This document shows, piece after piece, positions 55,466 through 63,707 of a DNA stretch of 64,000 nt; the first letter of the stretch is position 1; each line of letters begins with the position of its first letter. The stretch is from assembly GCA_018261755.1 (NCBI GenBank), contig JAGTRJ010000014.1, forward strand, positions 1 through 64,000, written 5' to 3'. The stretch is from Burkholderiaceae bacterium. GTDB taxonomy: Bacteria; Pseudomonadota; Gammaproteobacteria; Burkholderiales; Burkholderiaceae_D. A program made the position numbers and the translations under genes. The notes beneath the pieces were generated by a model. That model saw only the letters and a list, made by a program, of their open reading frames with translations, made no database searches and was not told the DNA's origin.

Positions 55466-55822
55466 ATGAACAACGGCAAAAAACTGGTCGCGGTCGCGGT
55501 GATGGCAACCGCCGCTCTGGCAACTTCGGCGCCGGCATCGGCCGACGGTGGCGCAGTTGCCGCTGGTGTGGTGCTGGGCATGATGACCGGCGCGGCGATT
55601 GCGAGTTCGCACCCTGGCTATTATGTGTCGGCTCCGCCGGCTTCGGCCTATCAGGATGGCACGGTGACGACGTATTACAGCAGCCCGGCGCCGGTCTATT
55701 ATGCGCCGCGCCCGGTCTATTACAGTGCGCCGGCCTATTATCCGGTGCCGGTTCCGCTGTATGTCGGCTACGGCCGCCGCGGCGGACACTACTACCGGCA
55801 CGGTTATCGCCACTATCGCTGA
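55466..55822 (+). CDS. Secreted Tyr/Pro/Gly-rich protein, unknown function
   Basis: A 118-residue protein with a signal peptide (ATAALATSAPASA), a short glycine-rich hydrophobic stretch (GAVAAGVVLGMMTGAAIA) and a low-complexity tail of YY, PVYY and HYY motifs ending RHYR. The tail suggests a surface or matrix-associated protein. GGAGG lies 6 bp before the ATG at 55466. Its stop codon lies in the second R2 element. Confidence 0.65.
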   Translation: MNNGKKLVAVAVMATAALATSAPASADGGAVAAGVVLGMMTGAAIASSHPGYYVSAPPASAYQDGTVTTYYSSPAPVYYAPRPVYYSAPAYYPVPVPLYVGYGRRGGHYYRHGYRHYR

Positions 55823-55946
55823 GGAAACGCCGAATAAATAGTTGCGCAGTGTCAGGAATTCGGGCGAACGTTCATGCACAATCCGGTTCCTGCGCCACGG
55901 GTGCATTGCATCTCATTCCGCTCACCTTTCTTCAGCGTTTTCCTAA
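55818..55946 (+). repeat. Structured 3'-end element R2, copy 2
   Basis: Begins at the stop codon (CGCTGAGGAAACGCCGAA) and ends TTCAGCGTTTTCC, again an inverted repeat. It shares CGCCGAATAA, GGAATTC, CCGGTTCCTGCGCC and TTCAGCG with the copy at 17650. The stem GCGCAG/CTGCGC here replaces GCGCGG/CCGCGC there, a compensated change. Confidence 0.6.
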
Positions 55947-56203
55947 GCCGCACGGCTGATTTTCCTGTGGCGTCCGGTCCTTCTCCTCTCCTTCCGGACG
56001 CCGCCTGACGCCGGGAAAAGCAGCAGACTTCCGTCTGCTGCGTTCACGGTCTGCTCCGACAGCGCGCAAACCGACTACAATGCATCGGATGCGCGACACG
56101 TTTTATAATGTCCAATTGATTCCCTATTTTGTTCGTATGCTTGCGCGCGGCGCATGGTCGCCGCCGGTTCCAGGCGAGTGCTTGTTTCTATCGAGGATTG
56201 ACC
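55947..56203. other. Intergenic region after R2 copy 2
   Basis: Contains a perfect 9 bp hairpin GCAGCAGAC (56020-56028) / GTCTGCTGC (56033-56041) with loop TTCC and no T run on the plus strand. The promoter of the tautomerase gene must lie around 56090-56180. No gene seen. Confidence 0.4.
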
Positions 56204-56386
56204 ATGCCAACGATTAACGTACAACTGTTTGAAGGCCGCACGCAGGAGCAGAAGCGCGCGTTTGTGAAGGCGGTGACCGAAGCTGCCTGCAATACCCTTG
56301 GCTGCGATCCGGCCGCGGTGGACATCATTTTGCAAGAGGTAAAACGCGAGAACTGGTCCACTGCCGGCAAGCTGTGGAGCGATTGA
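56204..56386 (+). CDS. 4-oxalocrotonate tautomerase family protein
   Basis: A 60-residue tautomerase. The catalytic proline follows the initiator Met (MPTINVQLFEGRTQEQKRA), with the typical VTEAACNTLGCDPAAVDIIL helix. The substrate (2-hydroxymuconate or another enol) cannot be told from sequence. GAGGA lies 7 bp before the ATG. It stands alone, not in a catechol cluster. Confidence 0.9.
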   Translation: MPTINVQLFEGRTQEQKRAFVKAVTEAACNTLGCDPAAVDIILQEVKRENWSTAGKLWSD

Positions 56387-56451
56387 CGCCCGACCGAACC
56401 ATCCCCTTTTTTGCGCGCGCGGCGCGCCCTTAACCGACCACTGCGACCATC

Positions 56452-58110
56452 ATGCATGACGCCTCCGTACTGCAGGACCTGGATTCCCGGCGCGAGTATT
56501 ACGGGATATCGATCGATTTGCCGACCGCGATAGCGAAAGAGGCGAAAACCCGTTTCCTTGAGGCCGAGTGGGCGCAGGAAATTCCGAACTATCTGCTGTT
56601 GCGCGACGACAATCAGGTCAGCATCTATTTCTACCAGCTCGACGATGAAGCGAAGGAATGGCTGCATGCACAGATGGTCGCCGGCGGGCACCGTGCGTCT
56701 GCGGTGCTGTTGGCCGCGCTGCGCGAGGCGGAGCAGAATCCGGTGCATGCCTCCATTTCCAGCCTGGCGATGCTGGCGCAGGCGATCGGCGCTTACATCA
56801 AGCAGGGCGCGATCGATGGCTGGGTGTATGCGATCGGCGAATATGGCGAGCAGATGCCGTGGCTGGTGTCGAATATCGCGCTGCAGGAAATGTCGAACGG
56901 CCAGAAATGCGTCGCGCTCAGCCTGATGGCGAATACGGTTGCGATGAGCAACAACGATTATTCGCGCCCGGCCAACAGGGTGGTGTTCTTCTTTGCATCG
57001 GACTTGGCGGGGCACCAGACGGTGATCGAAATCCTGGCGGCCAAGGGTTTCATGAAGGAAACGCCGGAACTCAAGCGCGCCTATCTGGAGTCGGTCGATC
57101 GCTTTGTCGATTTTGTGCAGCAGACCAGCGAGCAGTTCATCGCGTCCGGTTCGGTGCTCGAAGTCAATCTGGCGGAAAAATACCAGACGCCGGAGCGGCT
57201 GAACCTGCCGTCGCCGATGCGGGTGGTCAATGACGAAGAACTGATACAGCGCAAGTTTTTCACCCATGCCGATTCCGAATTCTGGCTGCTGCAGGGACGC
57301 GATTTCTCCACCATCCCGATGCACCCGATGATCCTGTGCTTCAACCTGGAAACCCACACCAACATGTGGATCCATGTGAACCATCTGGTCGAATATCGCT
57401 ACGATCCGGGCTTGCGCGAAAAGCTGGTGCTGCCGCAGCACCACCGCGACCTGATCGATATCCTGACGCAGGACATGGATGTGCTGATGGACGACATCGT
57501 TGCCGGCAAATCCGGTGGCACGACCATCCTGTGCAAGGGCGCGCCCGGGCTGGGCAAGACGCTGACGGCCGAAGTGTATGCCGAAGTGATTGGCCGGCCG
57601 CTGTATCGCGTGCATTCGGGTCAGCTTGGCATTCATTCCGAAGACGTGGAAAAAAACCTGGCGGCGATTCTCAAGCGCGCGCAGCGCTGGGGTGCGGTGC
57701 TGCTGTTGGACGAGGCCGATGTTTACATCCGCCGGCGCGGCAACGATATCGATCACAATGCGGTCGTGGCCTCGTTCCTGCGTACGCTCGAATACTTCCA
57801 CGGCCTGCTGTTCATGACCACCAACCGTTCGCAGGATGTGGACGATGCGATTGCGTCGCGCTGCATCGCCACGATTGTGTACGAAGCACCGAAGGCGGAA
57901 GATGCGAAACGCATCTGGGAAGTGCTATCGAAACAGTTTGAATTCGATTTGCAGGCAGGCTTGACCGACCAGCTGGTAGAGCAGTTTCCCGGCGTTTCCG
58001 GGCGCGACATCAAGGAATTGCTGAAACTGACCGCCAAATGGTGCCGGCAAAAGCGGATAGCGCCGACGCTGGAAGTATTCAAGTCATGTTCGCAGTTCCG
58101 AGGCTTGTAA
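56452..58110 (+). CDS. Orphan AAA ATPase with uncharacterised N-terminal domain
   Basis: A 552-residue protein. The C-terminal ~220 residues are a classic AAA module: Walker A GAPGLGKT, Walker B VLLLDEADVYI, sensor/arginine region MTTNRSQDVDDAIASRC, and a small helical lid. The first ~320 residues match no domain I know; they contain SIYFYQLDDEAKEWL and FHP-free aromatic blocks such as ADSEFWLLQGRDFS. It is probably an unfolding or remodelling motor for an unknown client. No partner protease or von Willebrand-domain gene is adjacent. No strong ribosome binding site is visible. Confidence 0.8.
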   Translation: MHDASVLQDLDSRREYYGISIDLPTAIAKEAKTRFLEAEWAQEIPNYLLLRDDNQVSIYFYQLDDEAKEWLHAQMVAGGHRASAVLLAALREAEQNPVHASISSLAMLAQAIGAYIKQGAIDGWVYAIGEYGEQMPWLVSNIALQEMSNGQKCVALSLMANTVAMSNNDYSRPANRVVFFFASDLAGHQTVIEILAAKGFMKETPELKRAYLESVDRFVDFVQQTSEQFIASGSVLEVNLAEKYQTPERLNLPSPMRVVNDEELIQRKFFTHADSEFWLLQGRDFSTIPMHPMILCFNLETHTNMWIHVNHLVEYRYDPGLREKLVLPQHHRDLIDILTQDMDVLMDDIVAGKSGGTTILCKGAPGLGKTLTAEVYAEVIGRPLYRVHSGQLGIHSEDVEKNLAAILKRAQRWGAVLLLDEADVYIRRRGNDIDHNAVVASFLRTLEYFHGLLFMTTNRSQDVDDAIASRCIATIVYEAPKAEDAKRIWEVLSKQFEFDLQAGLTDQLVEQFPGVSGRDIKELLKLTAKWCRQKRIAPTLEVFKSCSQFRGL

Positions 58111-58138
58111 CGCGCATGCCTGTTGCGGCTTTTTTGCT

Positions 58139-58254
58139 GGGGTATGAGCAAAAATATATGGGTTCGGCCGGAATTTTGGCGGCAGTTTGAAAATACTGGT
58201 GGGTGTATATTTTTGGGCTCGCAGGCGGCTGTGAAGCCCGGCCTGTCATTTTGG
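58139..58254 (+). repeat. Interspersed repeat R1, copy E (diverged)
   Basis: Starts GGGGTATGAGCAAAAATAT and contains AAAATACTGGTGGGTGTATA and the core GTATATTTTTGGGC (58205-58214). The last third is diverged, keeping only CTGTCATTTTGGC. It lies between the AAA gene and the gene at 58276. Confidence 0.6.
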
Positions 58255-58275
58255 CTTTGATTTTTTTGCATTGGC

Positions 58276-58998
58276 ATGAAACCGATCGCTCCTGGCACCG
58301 TCATCTTCCATCGCTACCGTGGCTATGGCGTGCTCACGGCCGTCAATTTGCTGACCGGTTGGGTATCGGCGCGCTTCGGCAATGAAAGCCGCGTGCTGGA
58401 TCTGAACCTGTCGACCGATGAAGTGCAGCACGCCGACGGCGAACCGATCCTGTTTCGGCTGGCGTCGCCCGATCGCACGCCGCATGCGCGGCTGATGGCG
58501 GTGGTGCGGGCGTTGCACGATGCCGGCTATCAGCGGCTGTACCTGCATTCGTGTCCGCGCCCATCCGGCATGCACTGGCGCTGGCACCTGTTTACCGGCA
58601 CACGCAACTGGTTACAGCGCCCCTGGCGCGAGGGCTGGTATGGTTCCGGCGCCGATTACATTTTTAATCCGGTGATCGGCTGGGGCGACAGTCCCGGCGC
58701 CGGCACCGATGAACTGGTGCGTTGCCTGGCGAAATTCGACCCGGAAGGGCTGGCGCAGGCGCTGGGTGAAGACGAAGAGCACGCGGTCTGGTTCAGGCTG
58801 GTGTGCGATGCGCTGTTGCCGGGTTATATGTACAGCCTGGATTTGAACGGCCGCAATCCGCATGCTCCCGGGCCGTTGCCGGTGTTTCCGGTGCGCACCG
58901 GGCTGCCGGATTACAGCGGCCCTGAGCTGCCGTGGCCGCCCGGCTGGAGCCGGATGTGGCGTTTCGCCGGCGCACATGGCGCGAAGGCGCTGATATGA
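58276..58998 (+). CDS. Hypothetical protein with N-terminal small beta-barrel-like motif
   Basis: A 240-residue protein I cannot assign. The N-terminus (GTVIFHRYRGYGVLTAV, then GWVSARFGNESRVLDL) looks like a small beta-barrel such as KOW or CarD-type domains. The C-terminal half is Trp/Pro-rich (GWGDSPGAGTDELVRCL and PPGWSRMWRFAGAHG). The next gene starts 14 bp after its stop codon, so both are probably one operon. No strong ribosome binding site is visible because R1 copy E ends just before it. Confidence 0.65.
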   Translation: MKPIAPGTVIFHRYRGYGVLTAVNLLTGWVSARFGNESRVLDLNLSTDEVQHADGEPILFRLASPDRTPHARLMAVVRALHDAGYQRLYLHSCPRPSGMHWRWHLFTGTRNWLQRPWREGWYGSGADYIFNPVIGWGDSPGAGTDELVRCLAKFDPEGLAQALGEDEEHAVWFRLVCDALLPGYMYSLDLNGRNPHAPGPLPVFPVRTGLPDYSGPELPWPPGWSRMWRFAGAHGAKALI

Positions 58999-59012
58999 CA
59001 GGGAGGAAAATC

Positions 59013-59498
59013 ATGGCCTTGCGCATCATCGCCACTGGCGGCACGCTCGACAAGCGCTACGACGAAATCGCCGGCACGCTCGGTTTTGCCGCCAGCCATC
59101 TGCCGCAGATGCTGGCACAGGCGCGCCTTACGCTGCCGCACGAACTGAAAATCCTGCCGCTGCTCGATTCGCTCGACATGCGCGATGCCGACCGGGCGCG
59201 CGTGCTGGTCGCGTGCCGCGCCGCGGATGAAACCGCGATCGTGGTCACGCACGGCACCGACACGATGCGTGAAACGGCGCAGGTGCTGGGACAGGCTTCC
59301 TTGGACAAAACCATCGTGCTGACCGGCGCGATGATTCCGTTTTCAGTGGCGAATTCCGATGCGTTGTTCAACCTCGGCTTTGCCTGCGCCGCCGCGCAAA
59401 CGTTGCCGCATGGCGTGTACGTGGCGATGAACGGGCAAATGTTTGCGTGGGATAGCGTGCGCAAGAACCGCGCCGCTGGCCGGTTCGAGTCTGCATAA
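59013..59498 (+). CDS. Single-domain asparaginase-like protein
   Basis: A 161-residue protein equal to only the N-terminal domain of type I/II L-asparaginases. It retains both nucleophile motifs (IIATGGTLDKRYDE and VTHGTDTMRETA) and MIPFSVANSDA. The second asparaginase domain is absent; such short versions are common in betaproteobacteria, so this is not a truncation. Enzymatic activity is unproven. GGGAGGA lies upstream of ATG 59013. Confidence 0.85.
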   Translation: MALRIIATGGTLDKRYDEIAGTLGFAASHLPQMLAQARLTLPHELKILPLLDSLDMRDADRARVLVACRAADETAIVVTHGTDTMRETAQVLGQASLDKTIVLTGAMIPFSVANSDALFNLGFACAAAQTLPHGVYVAMNGQMFAWDSVRKNRAAGRFESA

Positions 59499-59509
59499 CG
59501 TATCCGCCA

Positions 59510-60412
59510 TCACGCCGCCAGCGGGGTCGTGGCGAGGAAGGAGGACGGCACATTGGCCAGCGCGCTTTCCGGCACGTCCCACAGGTGTCCCTGAACCAAT
59601 AGCGTCTGGCCAAGTGCGTGGCCGAATTGTCGCAGCCCGCTCAGCAGATGTTGGCTGTCCACGCGCTTGAAAATCACTTGCACGCCACGCTGCTGCGCCA
59701 GCCGCAGCAATTTCTCCGTGCTGGCCGCATCGGTCACGCCGCGGACATCAAGTTTCACCACATCCGGTTGCACGCGCTCAAGCAATCCGAGCGCTTCTTT
59801 CGCCCGGCTGGAGTTGACCGCAATGCGGAAACCGTTGCCGCGGTAATTCGTGACCACGGAATCCAGCAGCCAGCTCAGGTTTTGCGTGATGGCTGGCAGT
59901 TGCAGCACGACGCGCTGGTGCGGCACGTCGATTGATGCCAGAACGCGCCGGAAGGCATGGCCGTGATTGTCCTCGACCGCCGCCAGCAGCCTGGCATGTA
60001 CATTCAGATAAAGATCGCGCCCGGTTGCTTCCGTTTGGCGAAAGAAATTCAGTGTGTGCAGCAGGCGGCACAAGCGATCGAGCTCGATCGATTCATCGTC
60101 GCTGGCAGCGTAGTCGAGCAGACGCCACAACGACAGGCCTGAATCAGTTTCGGAATGGCTGCGCAGGTAACCCTGGAAACCGGCAATCTCGCCCGTGTCC
60201 AGCGTGCGAATCGGCTGGAAAACGCTGGTCAGGGTCGAGTTGAAATAGCGCCCCAGCGCCTTGCCATCGGCATCGCGCCATAAATGCGCATTGGTGCTGG
60301 GCTTGCGGTCCAGGCCGCTGAGGTAATCGTGCAGTTTGCCGAAGCGGCGTTCGTCCGGCTGGAGGGAATTAACGGCAAATGGCGGCTCGAGATGGGTATC
60401 AAGTGTGTTCAT
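59510..60412 (-). CDS. Degenerate EAL-domain protein
   Basis: A 300-residue protein made mainly of an EAL fold. FQPIRTLDTGEIAGFQGYLR shows the EAL motif replaced by FQG, and the later acidic residues are changed as well (DVVKLDVRGV keeps the Lys region). It should not hydrolyse c-di-GMP and may bind it, or act as a protein-protein regulator like YdiV. Start 60412 fits the domain; the upstream 64 codons of open frame lack homology. Confidence 0.75.
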   Translation of the reverse strand: MNTLDTHLEPPFAVNSLQPDERRFGKLHDYLSGLDRKPSTNAHLWRDADGKALGRYFNSTLTSVFQPIRTLDTGEIAGFQGYLRSHSETDSGLSLWRLLDYAASDDESIELDRLCRLLHTLNFFRQTEATGRDLYLNVHARLLAAVEDNHGHAFRRVLASIDVPHQRVVLQLPAITQNLSWLLDSVVTNYRGNGFRIAVNSSRAKEALGLLERVQPDVVKLDVRGVTDAASTEKLLRLAQQRGVQVIFKRVDSQHLLSGLRQFGHALGQTLLVQGHLWDVPESALANVPSSFLATTPLAA

Positions 60413-60873
60413 GTTCGTTTCCGGGAAACGGGTAAGGAAAGGCAGACGCGGCGCGAGCGCGGATCTGCGGTCATTGGCCGGAATGCCGGCGAGGGCGAAA
60501 AGAATCAGGCGCGAACGCCAGACGCCGGACATCGGCGACGCATTCGCTGCCGTGTGCGCAAGACAGCTGCGGCAGAAGCCGGCGCCAGAATAAGGTGGCC
60601 GCAAACAGACATCGCGCGCTGTTGCGCGGCAAAGGGCGCAGGCAGCTTGTGGTCGGGATGCGGTTGTGTGGCCATGAGGAAGATGATCGGCTGGTTGCGT
60701 TTGTGTTCAGGAATACAGCTTAGTGCAGCAAGCCTTGCGCCCCAACCAAGAATTTATCGATTGCATATGCGCATTTTTGCTATCAGTGGCGCCAGGTACA
60801 ACTCAGGCTCGGCTGGCGCTGGCAAAGCGTGCTATCGTTCGAGTCTGCAATTTGTACGCAAACGGTGTCAAAC
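60413..60873. other. Intergenic region between divergent EAL and MFS genes
   Basis: About 460 bp. No gene, hairpin with T run or repeat recognised. Long open frames here have no family resemblance. Confidence 0.4.
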
Positions 60874-62130
60874 ATGACCGAAGTTTTCTCCGGCGAGCAA
60901 CCGGCCGTCGGCAAACGCCGCAACGCTGCCTTGCCATTCATCATGCTGACGGTGCTGATCGACATGGCGGCCATCGGCCTGATCATCCCAGTGTTGCCGG
61001 CGCTGGTCGGCAGTTTCACCGGCTCGCAGGAAGATCAGGCATTCTGGTATGGAGGCGTGCTGTTTTCTTTCGGCATCGCCAATTTTTTCGGTTCGCCGAT
61101 TCTGGGTGCGCTGTCCGATCGCTATGGTCGCCGTCCGGTGCTGCTGCTCGGATTTTGCGGACTGGCGCTGAATTTCTTTGCCACGGCTGTCGCGCCTGAA
61201 CTGTGGATGCTGCTGGTGGTGCGGCTGTTCGGCGGCGCGATGCAGGCGAACGCGGCGGTGGCGAATGCCTACGTAGCTGACATTACCCCTCCGGAACAGC
61301 GCGCGCGGCGCTTCGGCGCACTGGGCGCGATGATTGGGCTGGGATTCATCATCGGCCCGGTGATGGGCGGGCTGCTGGGCGATGTCAGCCTGCGGCTGCC
61401 GTTTTACGTCGCGGGCGGGTTGGCGCTGCTGAACCTGCTGTACGGTTATTTCGTGTTGCCGGAATCATTGCCAGTCGAGCGGCGCCGCCCGTTTGCGTGG
61501 AGAGCGGCGCATCCGCTGAACGCTTACCGGCAACTGGCGCAATTGTCAGGCATCGGCCAGTTGCTGGCGGTGATTGTTTGCTGCGGGCTGGCGCAGTTCA
61601 TGATGCATACGTCGTGGGTGCTGTACACCACGTTCAAGTTCGGCTGGGGGCCGCAGCAGAACGGCTGGTCGCTGGCGACGGTTGGCGTGGTGTCGGTCAT
61701 CGTGCAGGGCGTGCTGCTGGGCAGGCTGCTGAAACGTTTCAGCCCGCGTCGGCTGGCGGTGATGGGGTTGCTGTCATCGGCGATTGCGCATCTGCTGTGG
61801 GGGCTGGCGAGCGAAGGCTGGATGATGTACGCAATCATCGCCGGCAATGCGCTCGGTTTTACCGTTACCGCCTGCTTCCAGAGCATCATCTCCAATGCCG
61901 CAGGTGCTGTGCGGCAGGGAGAAACGATGGGGGCGGTGAATTCGATCAACAGCCTGATGGCCGTGATCGCGCCGGTGATTGCCGCGCCGCTGCTCGGCAT
62001 GGTATCGCACCTGCCGAAAGGCGATTGGCGCATCGGCGCGCCGATGTATTTTTGCGCGGCGCTACTGGCTGCCGCGCTGGTGCTGGCGCAGGCGCATTTT
62101 CGGCGCGAACGCCAGCAGGTTCAGGGTTAG
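60874..62130 (+). CDS. TetA-like MFS drug exporter
   Basis: A 418-residue twelve-helix major facilitator of the drug:H+ antiporter-1 family. The loop 2-3 motif GALSDRYGRRPVLL and helix-5 motif GLGFIIGPVMGGLLGD match TetA/TCR exporters. The N-terminal DMAAIGLIIPVLP is also TetA-like. The drug is unknown; most such chromosomal genes are not true tetracycline pumps. It converges closely on the dehydrogenase gene (25 bp apart). Confidence 0.88.
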   Translation: MTEVFSGEQPAVGKRRNAALPFIMLTVLIDMAAIGLIIPVLPALVGSFTGSQEDQAFWYGGVLFSFGIANFFGSPILGALSDRYGRRPVLLLGFCGLALNFFATAVAPELWMLLVVRLFGGAMQANAAVANAYVADITPPEQRARRFGALGAMIGLGFIIGPVMGGLLGDVSLRLPFYVAGGLALLNLLYGYFVLPESLPVERRRPFAWRAAHPLNAYRQLAQLSGIGQLLAVIVCCGLAQFMMHTSWVLYTTFKFGWGPQQNGWSLATVGVVSVIVQGVLLGRLLKRFSPRRLAVMGLLSSAIAHLLWGLASEGWMMYAIIAGNALGFTVTACFQSIISNAAGAVRQGETMGAVNSINSLMAVIAPVIAAPLLGMVSHLPKGDWRIGAPMYFCAALLAAALVLAQAHFRRERQQVQG

Positions 62131-62155
62131 TGCAGCGTCCTGGAACCGGTTCGGT

Positions 62156-63058
62156 TTAGAATCGATCCGGCGCGTCGCCTACGCGCTGGCCCGGATTGAG
62201 TTGTTCAATCGCGAGCAGCGCCGCCGACTGGTCGGCATTCGGGTGCGCCCCCAGGATGCTGTGATACAACCCGGTCACCAGCTCCGACACCGGCAGCTTC
62301 ACCCCGGCATTTTTTGCCGCGATCAGGATGTTGTCCATGTCCTTGGCTTGCGTCTTGATCTGCCCGCCGGGCACGAAGGCACGATCCAGCATCCGTTGGC
62401 CATGCACTTCGAGCAGCCGGCTTTCGGCAAAGCCGCCGCGAATGGCGGCGCGCATCGCGGCCGGATCGGCGCCGCCTGCCTGCGCCAGCAGCATTGCCTC
62501 GGCAATGATGGCCAGCGTGCCGCCGACGATCAACTGGTTGCACAGTTTCGCAATCTGGCCGCAACCCGCCGGGCCGACTAGCGTCGGACGGCCCATCACG
62601 GTCAAAACGGGTTTCGCGCGTTCGAAATCCGCCGCGCTGCCGCCGGCCATGATCGCCAGCGTCGCCGCTTCCGCGCCGACTACGCCGCCGGAAACCGGTG
62701 CATCGACGAACGCGACTCCTTTCTCCGCCAGCATTTGGTGCAGCGTCAACGCTTCATCCTGTCGAGTCGAACTCATGTCGATCACCAGCGTGCCTGGTTT
62801 CAGCGCAGGTAGCGCATCGCGCATGACGTCGATCACGGTCGGGCCATCGGCCAGAATCGTGATCACGATGGACGCCTTCCTGAACGCTTCCTGCGCCGTA
62901 TCGGCGATCTGCGCGCCATGCGCGGCCAGTGGTTCGGCTTTGGCTCGGGTGCGGTTCCAGGCTGTCAGCGGATAGCCTGCGGCGAGCAGGTTTTTGGCCA
63001 TCGGCAGGCCCATCAGGCCGATACCGAGGAATGCGATGTGTGGAAAAGGTGAATTCAA
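62156..63058 (-). CDS. Beta-hydroxyacid dehydrogenase (tartronate-semialdehyde reductase / 3-hydroxyisobutyrate type)
   Basis: A 300-residue enzyme with N-terminal NAD(P)-binding IAFLGIGLMGLPMAKNL, substrate loop DAPVSGGVVGAEAA, and the catalytic lysine in GCGQIAKLCNQ. The family includes GarR, GlxR and MmsB; the substrate cannot be fixed from sequence alone. Confidence 0.88.
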   Translation of the reverse strand: MNSPFPHIAFLGIGLMGLPMAKNLLAAGYPLTAWNRTRAKAEPLAAHGAQIADTAQEAFRKASIVITILADGPTVIDVMRDALPALKPGTLVIDMSSTRQDEALTLHQMLAEKGVAFVDAPVSGGVVGAEAATLAIMAGGSAADFERAKPVLTVMGRPTLVGPAGCGQIAKLCNQLIVGGTLAIIAEAMLLAQAGGADPAAMRAAIRGGFAESRLLEVHGQRMLDRAFVPGGQIKTQAKDMDNILIAAKNAGVKLPVSELVTGLYHSILGAHPNADQSAALLAIEQLNPGQRVGDAPDRF

Positions 63059-63082
63059 GCGAGCTCCAGAAAAGGCGGCAAA

Positions 63083-63628
63083 TTAAAAGGCATAGCTGGC
63101 GCGCATGATAGCGAAGTTTGCCCCAGTGTTCGGTTTTTTGATACCGCCATTGGAGAAGTGTTGCAGCTTCAGCCCCAGGTCAAGTCCATTGCCGAATACG
63201 TAACCAACACCGAGGTGGTCGCCGAACTGGAAGGCGGTAGACAACTGGTTGCCGGCATTGTCTGACGTGTGTGACATCAGATGTGCGCCAATACCGGCTT
63301 CGGCATAAAAGCCCTTTTTGTTGTCCTGCTGCCAGCGGAATACCGGAGTGATGCCAATGCCGTAAATGTTCCGGCGCGCCCCCTCGATGTTGCGGTGTTT
63401 TCTTTCCTCGCCACGCGCCAGCGACAGATCCCAGTAACCGCCGATGTGGTTACCGTTCGAGGCAAACCAGCGTTGCGACCAGTTCCATTGCAGTGCGACT
63501 CGTTCCAGTCTGGCATTTGAGCCAGAGCCATATTCAAGCGAAACGGAATCGACAGCGTTGGCCGATGTTTGCATGGCGGCCAGCGCGACGCTAGTAACGA
63601 GCAACTTCCATTTACAGCAGATTTTCAT
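63083..63628 (-). CDS. pagL: Lipid A 3-O-deacylase PagL
   Basis: A 182-residue outer membrane beta-barrel enzyme. The catalytic His-Ser pair is in KLQHFSNGGIKKPN, and the family strand AGIGAHLMS is present. The signal peptide ends ANA, and the C-terminus is aromatic (RASYAF). It removes the 3-O-acyl chain of lipid A. AGAGGA lies upstream of the ATG at 63628. Confidence 0.92.
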   Translation of the reverse strand: MKICCKWKLLVTSVALAAMQTSANAVDSVSLEYGSGSNARLERVALQWNWSQRWFASNGNHIGGYWDLSLARGEERKHRNIEGARRNIYGIGITPVFRWQQDNKKGFYAEAGIGAHLMSHTSDNAGNQLSTAFQFGDHLGVGYVFGNGLDLGLKLQHFSNGGIKKPNTGANFAIMRASYAF

Positions 63629-63707
63629 GATGTATTGTCCTCTGTGATTATTGGGATTGCTGCTATGAATCTTCCGTGGTTTGTGCTGCACGAGTGAGGA
63701 GGCGGTG

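Noticed and set aside
56188-57801. 537-codon open frame antisense to the AAA ATPase gene
   Set aside because: Shadow of the AAA gene; Arg/His-rich with no motif.
17977-58254. R1 copies as a CRISPR array
   Set aside because: Copies are ~120 bp long, tens of kilobases apart and in both orientations; no cas genes.
59013-59498. Truncated L-asparaginase pseudogene
   Set aside because: Single-domain asparaginase-like proteins of this length are a regular family in betaproteobacteria and the gene has a good ribosome binding site.
60413-60870. Open frames in the EAL/MFS intergenic region
   Set aside because: Composition and lack of motif suggest chance frames.
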